A stretch of DNA of 64,000 nucleotides, taken from assembly GCA_022072445.1 (NCBI GenBank), contig JAJVHV010000045.1, positions 18,598-82,597 on the forward strand, in the 5' to 3' direction. The DNA is from Phycisphaerae bacterium (GTDB taxonomy: Bacteria > Planctomycetota > Phycisphaerae > UBA1845 > Fen-1342). The position numbers were made by a program, and so were the translations under genes. The notes beneath the pieces are model-generated. The model was not told where the DNA came from. It did not search any database and saw only the letters and a list, made by a program, of their open reading frames with translations. Shown piece after piece: positions 17,734 to 25,466 of this stretch; the first letter of the stretch is position 1, and each line of letters starts with the position of its first letter.

Positions 17734-19737
17734 ATGAGCAATCAGCGTGTCGTCGTTGTTGGGGGCGGGTTGGCCGGCCTTTCGGCCGTCATGAAGCTCG
17801 CCGAAGAAGGCACCCCGGTCGACCTGATCAGCATGGTCCCGGTCAAACGCAGCCACAGCGTCTGCGCCCAGGGCGGAATCAACTGCTGCAACAAATTCAC
17901 GCGCGGCCAGGGCGACACCGAGTGGAATCACTTCGACGACACGGCCTACGGCGGCGAGTTCCTCAACAACCAGCCGCCCATCAAGGAAATGTGCGACTGG
18001 GCCCCACGCATCATCGACCTCTGCGACCGCCTCGGCGTGCCCTTCAACCGCTCGGACGAGGGAAACCTGGCGGTGCGGCGCTTCGGCGGGACGCTCTTCA
18101 AGCGCACCGTCTACGCCGGCGCCTCCACCGGCCAGCAGCTCCTGTACGCGCTGGATGAACAGGTCCGGCGCTGGGAGGCCGAGGGCCTGGTCCGCAAGTA
18201 CGAGTTCTGGGAGTTCCTCGGGCTGGTGCTCGACGAGAGCGGCGTGTGCCGCGGCTGCGTCGCCCAGGACATGTTCAGCATGGAAATTCGCGCCTTTCCG
18301 GCCGACGCCGTCGTGCTCGCGACGGGCGGTTGCGGGCTGATCTACGGCAAATCGACGATGTCGATGGTCTGCACCGGCGGGGCCAACGCGCGGGCCTACA
18401 CCGCCGGCGCGTTTTATGCCAACGGCGAGTTTGTGCAGGTGCACCCCACCGCGATCCCCGGCGCCGACAAGCTGCGCCTGATCAGCGAGGCGGCCCGCGG
18501 CGAGGCGGGCAGAGTCTGGGTGCCGCGCAAGCCGGGAGACACGCGCCCGCCGCTGGCGATCCCCGAGGAAGAGCGCTGGTACTTTCTCGAGGAGAAATAT
18601 CCGAAGTACAAGAACCTCGTCCCGCGCGACATCGCGACGCGCGAAATCTTCGCCACCTGCAAATCCGGCTTCAGCGTCGATCCCCACACCTACTCCGTCT
18701 ACCTCGATCTCACCGAAAGCGCCACCGGCGTGAAGCGCGAGGTGCTCGAGAAGAAACTCGGCGCCATCCTCGAGATCTACGAGAAATTCGTCGGCACCGA
18801 CCCGCTGCATGAGCCGATGAAGATCTTTCCCGCCGTGCACTACAGCATGGGCGGCCTCTGGGTGGATTTCGAGAAGGACGAGCGCACCGGCGGGCTCAAG
18901 ATCGATTCGCCGCGCAACCAGCACACCAGCATCGAGGGGCTGTTCTCCATCGGCGAAGGCGACTACCAGTATCACGGGGCGAACCGCCTGGGCGCCAACT
19001 CGCTGCTGAGCTGCATCTTCGCCGGGCTGATCGTCGGCTATGGCATGAAGAGCTGGCTGAGCAGCCTGCCGGGGGGCGGGGCCGGAAAGGTCGCGTCGAG
19101 CGTCTTCGAGCGCGAGGTGAATCGCCACAAGCAGGCATACGAGGCGCTGCTGAAGCGCGACGGGAAGGAGAATCCCTACCTGATCCACCGCGAGCTGGGT
19201 GAGATCATGACGCGCAACGTCACGGTGGTGCGGACGAACGCCGACCTGCGGGCGACGCTCGACAAGCTGGGCGAGTTCGAGGAGCGCTACACGCGCGCCG
19301 GCTTGTCCGATACGTCAAACTGGACCAACCAGAACCTGAGCTTCACACGCGCCCTGGGCGACATGCTCATCCTGGCCCGCGTCATCACCGACGGCGCGCT
19401 GCGCCGCGACGAGTGCCGCGGAGCGCATTACAAGCCCGAGTTCGAGATTCCCGCACCCAGCGCCGACGAGCCGGCCGAGCTCAAGCGCCAGGCGACCGAG
19501 TGGTGCCGGAAATACGCCGCCCAGAACGAAAAGTGGCTCAAGACCACGCTCGCCCGCCACACGCCCAACGGCCCGGCGTTCGATTACGAGCCCGTCGACG
19601 TCAGCCTCATCCCGCCGCGCCCGCGCACCTACGGCATGAAAGGCGCCGGCATCATCGACCAGGTCTGGAAAGAAATGTTCAGCGCGCCCGCCGCGAAGTC
19701 AGGCGGTAGGGCCGCCCGCGCTGCCGCCACGTCCTAA
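17734..19737 (+). CDS. sdhA: Succinate dehydrogenase flavoprotein subunit
   Basis: This 667-residue flavoprotein oxidises succinate to fumarate. The FAD-binding start is VVVVGGGLAGLSAVMKLAEEG. The flavin-linking segment HSVCAQGGIN, the TGGCGLIYGKST loop and the substrate segment HPTAIPGADKLRLISEAARG are present. The C-terminal helices are of SdhA/FrdA type. The length and sequence fit the Bacillus-like SdhA that pairs with a cytochrome b558 anchor. sdhB does not follow: the next genes are a nucleotidyltransferase pair on the other strand, so the iron-sulfur subunit must be elsewhere. Confidence 0.95.
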   Translation: MSNQRVVVVGGGLAGLSAVMKLAEEGTPVDLISMVPVKRSHSVCAQGGINCCNKFTRGQGDTEWNHFDDTAYGGEFLNNQPPIKEMCDWAPRIIDLCDRLGVPFNRSDEGNLAVRRFGGTLFKRTVYAGASTGQQLLYALDEQVRRWEAEGLVRKYEFWEFLGLVLDESGVCRGCVAQDMFSMEIRAFPADAVVLATGGCGLIYGKSTMSMVCTGGANARAYTAGAFYANGEFVQVHPTAIPGADKLRLISEAARGEAGRVWVPRKPGDTRPPLAIPEEERWYFLEEKYPKYKNLVPRDIATREIFATCKSGFSVDPHTYSVYLDLTESATGVKREVLEKKLGAILEIYEKFVGTDPLHEPMKIFPAVHYSMGGLWVDFEKDERTGGLKIDSPRNQHTSIEGLFSIGEGDYQYHGANRLGANSLLSCIFAGLIVGYGMKSWLSSLPGGGAGKVASSVFEREVNRHKQAYEALLKRDGKENPYLIHRELGEIMTRNVTVVRTNADLRATLDKLGEFEERYTRAGLSDTSNWTNQNLSFTRALGDMLILARVITDGALRRDECRGAHYKPEFEIPAPSADEPAELKRQATEWCRKYAAQNEKWLKTTLARHTPNGPAFDYEPVDVSLIPPRPRTYGMKGAGIIDQVWKEMFSAPAAKSGGRAARAAATS

Positions 19738-19766
19738 GAACGGCCATCACCGGCGTGCAGGCACGC

Positions 19767-19791
19767 CATCCGAGCCCCAAGCGCCAGCGCG
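19767..19791 (-). repeat. Dispersed CGCTTGGGGCTCGG motif
   Basis: Read on the minus strand this reads CGCTGGCGCTTGGGGCTCGG. It matches 6151-6170 with one change. Both copies are intergenic, so it appears to be a small dispersed repeat. Confidence 0.5.
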
Positions 19792-19909
19792 CGGGCATTA
19801 CTTGAAGCACGCGCGCCTTCGCGCAGTCGTTGGAAACACCCCCTCCGCGCACACCCGACCGATTGCGCGGCATTCTCCGCCACGACGGCGCATCCCGAAC
19901 GCCCAGCCC

Positions 19910-20386
19910 TCAGCGCCGACGCTTCCGCCGCTTCCTCCGCGCCTTGCCGGTGATCAGCTCGATGTCACGCAGGTCCTGCGGTCGGCCGGCGGCGCGCTTG
20001 TTGCGGATGAGATCGGCCTTGGCAATCACGTAGCATTCCGCGTCGCCGATCATTGTGCGAACGCGCCGCTTCCACGCGGTCGCAAACGTGCACCCGTCGA
20101 TACTCGTCAGAATGTCGATGCGGATCGGCTCGACCCCAAGCTGGTAGATCAACGCGGGACGCGCGAACTCCGACGCCGGCACGTCGCGCAGCGGCGCGCC
20201 GAACCGTGCCAGGGCGTTCCAGACGCGCTGCGCGTTCTCCGGCGTCGGATCGACCCAGATATCGAGGTCCTTCGTGTAGCGCGGCTCAGCGTGGTAGGCG
20301 ACGGCGTGCGCGCCGACGACGAGGAAGCGGGCCCGCGCGGATGATAACGCGCTCAACATCTCTTCGAAGTCGCGGCTCAGGTGCAT
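19910..20386 (-). CDS. Nucleotidyltransferase-fold protein (DUF6036-like)
   Basis: This 158-residue protein carries a nucleotidyltransferase core: FLVVGAHAVAYHAEPRYTKD, then DLDIWVDPT with the Asp-x-Asp pair, then PIRIDILTSIDG with the third Asp. Similar small nucleotidyltransferases occur next to a short helper gene in planctomycetes and cyanobacteria. They are suspected toxin-antitoxin or modification modules. The glycine motif reads GAH instead of GGS or GS. The ATG at 20386 precedes the LSRDFEEMLSAL helix typical of the family. It overlaps the upstream gene by 101 bp. Confidence 0.75.
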   Translation of the reverse strand: MHLSRDFEEMLSALSSARARFLVVGAHAVAYHAEPRYTKDLDIWVDPTPENAQRVWNALARFGAPLRDVPASEFARPALIYQLGVEPIRIDILTSIDGCTFATAWKRRVRTMIGDAECYVIAKADLIRNKRAAGRPQDLRDIELITGKARRKRRKRRR

Positions 20387-20585
20387 CCAGACCTCGCAGT
20401 GCGTAGAACTCGAGCACAGCGTCCCACATCGCGGCAAGCCGCCCGGCCGGCCCGACACGCCGCCAGAACCGCCGGTCGAACGTCCGGGCGGAATGCTCGT
20501 CCGCGGTCGCCAGCGCGGCCATGACCACCCCGCGCCGGCGGCGGCGCGGTGCGCGAAACTTCTGGCGTCGTCGTACACGTTTCAT
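20286..20585 (-). CDS. Small partner protein of the nucleotidyltransferase
   Basis: This 99-residue basic protein contains ARTFDRRFWRRVGPAGRLAA, then MWDAVLEFYALRG and EPRLRRDVE. The pattern F(D)xxFW...AxWxxV...EPRLxRSVE is recalled from short genes just upstream of similar nucleotidyltransferases. Arg-rich tails lie at both ends, and the last 33 residues overlap the next gene in another frame. An internal ATG at 20522 may be the true start. Function is unknown; an antitoxin or substrate role is speculative. Confidence 0.55.
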   Translation of the reverse strand: MKRVRRRQKFRAPRRRRRGVVMAALATADEHSARTFDRRFWRRVGPAGRLAAMWDAVLEFYALRGLDAPEPRLRRDVERVIIRAGPLPRRRRARRRLPR

Positions 20586-20692
20586 CGGACCGGCTTGATT
20601 CTACACGATCGCGCCGGCGAACGGTCGCGCGGGTGCGTGGGAGCGGCGGAATCGAGCACGAATCGCCCGCCGCGCGAGCACTGCAACTGCCG

Positions 20693-22105
20693 CTACTCCG
20701 GCGGCGCCGGCGTCAGCGCCTCGCCGCGCTCGTCGAACACCTCGTTCACCGGGACGTCAGGAATCGCAAGCTCGCCGTCCCAGATGGCGTTGATGTCCGG
20801 CGACTGCTCATACGCAGCCCGCCGGCTCGGCACGAGCCGCAACGTCAGCGAGCGCGGGACTTCGCGGAACATGCATTGCGGCGCGCCGCGCTGGTCGTCG
20901 GAATCGAGATATGCGACATTCGACGCGGGCGGAGCCTGAGGCATCAGTACTCGGCCGACGTGCACTTCGTCCGCGCCGGCCGCCACCGACACGTACACGT
21001 CGAACGCCATGTCCATCCCGATCAGCTGCGGATAGGTCACTGAAAGCGAGACAGTCCATTCCCTACCGTCGGCGGGCGGCGGCGCGCAGCGGACAAATCG
21101 CGCGCGCTCCACGCGAACTCCGCTTGCAATGCGCCGGGCGAGTTCGGGATCTGGAGCCGCTACGAGGGCCACGCGCGAGGTGACATCATCGCTCGTGCAC
21201 TCCAGATCGATGCACAGTCGCTGCTCATGGGTCAGCAGAACCTCGCCCGAAGCTTCGCGTATCGTCGTCAGCGCGGAAAGCTCGATCGCGTGATGTCCCG
21301 GCTCAATGTTGGCAATCGAAAAGCCAGAGTACGTCGAGTATCCGTCCGTGATCTGGAGATTGGACCATACGCCATCCACATACGGTGGTCCCGGACCACC
21401 CAGCCGGTCGAGACCTATCTCCGCGGTCATGTGCGCCGGCAGCACGCAGCGGTTGTCAATGAAGACTCGCACCGGCGTGGGGCGGCCCGCCTGCACGACG
21501 TCGCGCGTTGTCAGTGTCACCTTGGCGAGGGTTGATGCGAACTTCTGCTGTGCCGCGCGGTTGAGCAGCCCCTGCGCGAAAAGCTCGGAATAAAGCCTGC
21601 TCGCCGGCTTGTGCGGCCAGTTGACCACCCTGGAGGGTCGGCCGTGGATCGATTCGAGCACGCCAATCAGACCCTGCACGGCCCCGTGCCGCAGGCGATG
21701 CGCGGCGACACGCTTCTGAAGTACGATTGCCGCACGATCCACGACGCTCTGCCGCTGACCGGACAAGTCCCGCACCAGCCAGGACGTCGGCTGCATGCTG
21801 TACCAATCGACCCGCCGAGCGACCGCAATCGCCAGCAGGACGAACAGCAGCACCAGGCAGCGCCGCCCGACGCGCGCCGCTCGTGGCCACGCCAGGCTTT
21901 GCTGCAGCTCGCGCTCATCGAGCGCTTCATAGCCGCACTCGGAGCAGCGAAGCGTCGGCGTCCCCCGCAGATCGTACCCACAGCGCGGGCAGACTCGGAC
22001 CGCCGTCGATCGCCGGCGACTGGCGACAATCACCAGCCCCAGCAAGCCGGCGACACCGATCGCCAGGAGCATAATATACACATCACCCGTCGCACCGCCC
22101 GTCAT
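20693..22105 (-). CDS. Zinc-ribbon membrane protein, hypothetical
   Basis: This 470-residue protein starts with a membrane helix (YIMLLAIGVAGLLGLVIVA). A double-Cys zinc ribbon follows (CPRCGYDLRG, then CSECGYE) of a type common in planctomycete membrane proteins. A second helix (CLVLLFVLLAIAVARRV) leads to a large beta-rich domain of about 340 residues, presumably outside the membrane. No enzyme motif is seen. It diverges from the kinase gene across 155 bp. Confidence 0.7.
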   Translation of the reverse strand: MTGGATGDVYIMLLAIGVAGLLGLVIVASRRRSTAVRVCPRCGYDLRGTPTLRCSECGYEALDERELQQSLAWPRAARVGRRCLVLLFVLLAIAVARRVDWYSMQPTSWLVRDLSGQRQSVVDRAAIVLQKRVAAHRLRHGAVQGLIGVLESIHGRPSRVVNWPHKPASRLYSELFAQGLLNRAAQQKFASTLAKVTLTTRDVVQAGRPTPVRVFIDNRCVLPAHMTAEIGLDRLGGPGPPYVDGVWSNLQITDGYSTYSGFSIANIEPGHHAIELSALTTIREASGEVLLTHEQRLCIDLECTSDDVTSRVALVAAPDPELARRIASGVRVERARFVRCAPPPADGREWTVSLSVTYPQLIGMDMAFDVYVSVAAGADEVHVGRVLMPQAPPASNVAYLDSDDQRGAPQCMFREVPRSLTLRLVPSRRAAYEQSPDINAIWDGELAIPDVPVNEVFDERGEALTPAPPE

Positions 22106-22260
22106 GCTCGTAGCCCGCGCGCTGCACGCGACAGCAAATGGTCGTCCCATCTTACCCGCGGTCGCACCGCTGGCGTCAGCCCCGTCGGCCGTTAGAATGA
22201 CCTGCGGACAGTTTCGGGCGGACGCATCCGTGTCACACATCGCGAGCGGGGCTACGGAAC

Positions 22261-24681
22261 ATGCCGGGCACATCTCGACCGGATAAAGATCGGCCGTCGA
22301 GCCACGCTCCGCAGGAAGCTGGTGGCGGGCCGGCCGACACACGCGCCAGCGATTCCGGCGTCGATTCGAACTGGTCGACGCTCTTCAGTCAGCCGGCTAG
22401 TGCGCCGCCAGCGCCACCCGCCATTCCCGGCTACGAAATCCTGAGCGAGATTTACCGCGGCGGGCAGGGCGTGGTGTATCTCGCGTTTCAGGCCTCGACG
22501 CACCGCCGCGTGGCGCTCAAGGTCATGGGTGGCGGACCGCTGGCCAGCGAGGCGGAACGCGCCCGCTTCCGGCTGGAGGTGCAGACGCTCGCCTCGCTGC
22601 GGCATCCCAACATCGTGTCGATTCACGACAGCGGCGTCGCCGGCGAATGCCACTATTTCGTGATGGACTACGTCGAGGGCCAGTCGCTGGATGAGTGGAG
22701 CGCGACGCGCTGGTCGCCGCGCGCGAACGACCCGGCCTGCGCCTCCTCGGCACGCGACAGCGTACGCAACGCCGTACGACCGATTCTGGAGCTCTTTGCG
22801 CGCGTCTGCGACGCCGTGCAGGCCGCGCACGCCCGCGGCATCGTGCATCGGGACCTGAAGCCGCGCAACATCCGCGTCGACGACGCCGGCGAGCCGCGCA
22901 TCCTCGACTTCGGGCTGGCGAAGATCGCGCATCCGGCCGGCGGCGAGGCGGCCATGACCATCACCGGCCAGTTCGTCGGCTCGCTGCCGTGGGCGTCGCC
23001 TGAGCAGGCCGAGGGCAGCCCTTCGATGATCGACGCGCGCAGCGACGTCTACTCGCTCGGCGTCACGCTCTACCAGCTTCTCACGGGCAGGTTCCCCTAC
23101 GACGTGAACGGCGGCGTGCGGGCCGTGCTGGAGCGAATTACCGGCGCAGAGCCCGTTCGTCCGCGCGGTATCGTGCCGGCGCTCGACGACGAGGTCGAGA
23201 CCATCGTGCTGGCCTGCCTGCGCAAGGAGCCGCAGCGCCGCTACCAGACCGCCGGCGAAGTCGCCGCCGAAATCCGCCGCTACCTCCGCGGCGAGTCGCT
23301 CCTGGCCAAGCGCGACAGCTTCCGCCGCCGCTTCCGCAAGGGTTTTGGCCGCGCGGTGCGGCGGCACCCCTTTGTGACGTGGCTGACCGCGGCGCTGGCG
23401 GCCGGCGGCATCGCGCGTCTGGTGGCCACGCCGCTGGTGTTCGAGTGGACGCCCGCCAACCGGCTGGTCGAAGTCGGGCTGACGACATTGGCCGCGGCGC
23501 CGGCTCGCGCCCGGCCGCTCGAGCACGTGCGCGTCGTCGGCCGAACCGACGCGACACGGGTCGACGAGCTGGCCAGCGCCGCCGGGCTCGTCGACGTCAG
23601 CGCCGCCGAGATTCGCAGCCTGCGGCGGCTGCACGGTCGACTGATGGAGCGGCTGGCGGACGCCGGCGCGCGGGCCGTGGTGTGGGACATCAGCTTCGAG
23701 GGCGAGTCGCCCTTCGACGCCGATTTCGTCCGTGGCGTCACGGCGCTTCAGCAGCGCGGCGTGGACGTGACGGTGGCGATTTCGAACTGGCTCGTGGCGA
23801 GCGGCGGGCAACCCGCACTGAGCCCGGTGATCGCACCACACGTGCGTTGGGGCAGCAACGTCGCCAACTTCACGAGCCAGTCGGCGTGGAAAGTGGTTCT
23901 GTTCATGCAGCGCGGACAATCGGACCCACAGCCATCGCTGGCATTGTGCGGGCTGGCCTCCGCACGCCAGCCCGGCGCCGGTTTCGTCATGGACTTTCAC
24001 GCCGGCTCCGAGCGGCTGACGATGCGCTACTGGCGCAGCGGCGGAGGAGGGCCGGCCGGCGCCCGCTCGTGGTTGGATCAATTCAACGAGGTGCAGCTCG
24101 TCTCGTGGGAAGTGCGCGATAGCGATGCGCCCGCGGTGTCGCTCCGCCGCGGCGACGTGCTGGGCTACTACCTGCTGAACATGCCGTCCGACGCGACGCT
24201 CGCGGCCGCAACCACGGAGTACGGCCGCGCCATCTCGGCAACGATCGAAGAACTTCGCGCCGAACTGGGCGGCAAGGTGGTCGTGGTCGGCGACATGCGA
24301 AGCGCCATCGATCCGCATCCGCATCCACGCGGACGCCAGATCGCCGGCTGCCTGGGACACGCCGTCGCCATCGAGCAGTTGCTGCGCGAGGCGTCGTTCC
24401 GGCGTCCGAGCTCGGTGGAGCGCGTCGCGATCGTGCTGGCCGCGGGCATGGTCGGCGCTCTGGTCGGCGCGCGGCGCCCGGCCGCTGGCCGACGCCTGAC
24501 CGCCAACGGAACGCTCATGCTGGCCGGCGCCGTGGCGTGTGTCCTGGCCGCGACGCAGTGCTGGTACCTGTGCAACCCGCTTGTGCCGCTGGCCGCGCTG
24601 CTGCTGGGCGGCGAGCTGATGGCATTCATGAAGCGTGTCGATCCCCTCCCCCATCTCACATCCTCCGGAGTTCCGTCATGA
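22261..24681 (+). CDS. Ser/Thr protein kinase with CHASE2-like sensor
   Basis: This 806-residue protein has a Pro-rich N-terminus and then a Hanks-type kinase domain at about 58-325. The glycine loop is YRGGQGVVYLAF (65-76), the catalytic Lys is 87 (VALKVM), HRDLKPRN is at 196-203 and DFG at 216-218. The activation segment ends SPEQAEG. A membrane helix at about 365-385 leads to a domain with the CHASE2 traits AVVWDISFEGES and VVVGDMRSAIDPHPHPRG. Two or three C-terminal helices end the protein. All catalytic residues are present. The stop overlaps the next gene in ATGA, so the two products probably function together. Confidence 0.88.
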   Translation: MPGTSRPDKDRPSSHAPQEAGGGPADTRASDSGVDSNWSTLFSQPASAPPAPPAIPGYEILSEIYRGGQGVVYLAFQASTHRRVALKVMGGGPLASEAERARFRLEVQTLASLRHPNIVSIHDSGVAGECHYFVMDYVEGQSLDEWSATRWSPRANDPACASSARDSVRNAVRPILELFARVCDAVQAAHARGIVHRDLKPRNIRVDDAGEPRILDFGLAKIAHPAGGEAAMTITGQFVGSLPWASPEQAEGSPSMIDARSDVYSLGVTLYQLLTGRFPYDVNGGVRAVLERITGAEPVRPRGIVPALDDEVETIVLACLRKEPQRRYQTAGEVAAEIRRYLRGESLLAKRDSFRRRFRKGFGRAVRRHPFVTWLTAALAAGGIARLVATPLVFEWTPANRLVEVGLTTLAAAPARARPLEHVRVVGRTDATRVDELASAAGLVDVSAAEIRSLRRLHGRLMERLADAGARAVVWDISFEGESPFDADFVRGVTALQQRGVDVTVAISNWLVASGGQPALSPVIAPHVRWGSNVANFTSQSAWKVVLFMQRGQSDPQPSLALCGLASARQPGAGFVMDFHAGSERLTMRYWRSGGGGPAGARSWLDQFNEVQLVSWEVRDSDAPAVSLRRGDVLGYYLLNMPSDATLAAATTEYGRAISATIEELRAELGGKVVVVGDMRSAIDPHPHPRGRQIAGCLGHAVAIEQLLREASFRRPSSVERVAIVLAAGMVGALVGARRPAAGRRLTANGTLMLAGAVACVLAATQCWYLCNPLVPLAALLLGGELMAFMKRVDPLPHLTSSGVPS

Positions 24682-25313
24682 CGCAACCTGTCGTCCGTTT
24701 CGCGATCGTTCTCCTGGTGTGCGGCGCCGCGGCAGGCTGCGCCCCCTCGTCCGCGCCGGTCTTCACGCAGCCGCGCGCCAACATCGTCAGCACGCTGCTG
24801 CGCAAGGACGAGCCGATCGTCACGCGGCACATCCTCAAGCTGCGCGTCAGCTTCAAGGCCAACGGCCTGCCCTGCTCGTTTGACGCGCTCCTCGGCCCCA
24901 GGCCTTTCGTCTTCCCGGTGCCCGACGCGATCGCGACGTATCTGAACACGCAACCGCGGCTGTCGGTCAGCGACGGCTGGCTCTATCTGTCGGGCGACTG
25001 GCCGACCGCCGTCACCGACCTGGTGTTCGCTGGCGCCCACGGAACGACGATGATCGTGCAGGTCGAGAGCAGCACGGTGCATCGCGTGTTCCTGCTGCGC
25101 AAGTCGCTGACCGGCAGCGAATCCTGCAAGGTGCACCTGCTGGCCAATCCTTCCATCGCGCGCGAATGGAGAGCCGACCGCGACCGCTACGTGGAAACCA
25201 CTTCCGGCGGCACCGACCTGTCGCAGCCGCTGCCGGTCGACTCGGCGCCCCAGGCCGTTCAGGACTTTCTGAACTACGTCAAGTCGGTCGTCGAAGACGC
25301 GCACATGCCCTGA
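24678..25313 (+). CDS. Lipoprotein coupled to the CHASE2 kinase
   Basis: This 211-residue product has a lipoprotein signal (FAIVLLVCGAAAGCAPSS, lipobox AAGC) and a mostly beta domain without a recognised family. Its ATG overlaps the kinase stop (ATGA at 24678-24681) and follows CCGGAG, indicating translational coupling. It may bind or modulate the extracellular part of the kinase; this is inference from coupling only. A perfect 8-bp hairpin follows the gene at 25368-25389. Confidence 0.7.
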   Translation: MTQPVVRFAIVLLVCGAAAGCAPSSAPVFTQPRANIVSTLLRKDEPIVTRHILKLRVSFKANGLPCSFDALLGPRPFVFPVPDAIATYLNTQPRLSVSDGWLYLSGDWPTAVTDLVFAGAHGTTMIVQVESSTVHRVFLLRKSLTGSESCKVHLLANPSIAREWRADRDRYVETTSGGTDLSQPLPVDSAPQAVQDFLNYVKSVVEDAHMP

Positions 25314-25367
25314 CCATAAGCCGGGCGCCGCCGCGGCCGTCCGGTCGCTCGGGAGTGAGGGCCACGG

Positions 25368-25389
25368 TCCGCCGGGGAACTCCGGCGGA
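25368..25389 (+). terminator. Hairpin after the kinase-lipoprotein operon
   Basis: TCCGCCGG and CCGGCGGA form a perfect 8-bp stem around GGAACT. There is no U-tract, so intrinsic termination is uncertain. It could be a transcript 3' end stabiliser. Confidence 0.4.
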
Positions 25390-25466
25390 TTGCGCTGGCA
25401 CGTTGCGACCCGACCCGGTTATAGTAGCATCTACGGCCGCTTGACCTGGAACTCGGGAGTCACATC

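Noticed and set aside
17557..19188. Upstream extension of the Uma2 frame through sdhA
   Set aside because: The extra 540 residues are antisense to the sdhA coding region; Uma2 starts at 17544 or 17556.
25396..25408. TGGCAC followed by TTGC as a sigma-54 promoter
   Set aside because: The two elements are one base apart instead of the required spacing, so it cannot be a sigma-54 site.
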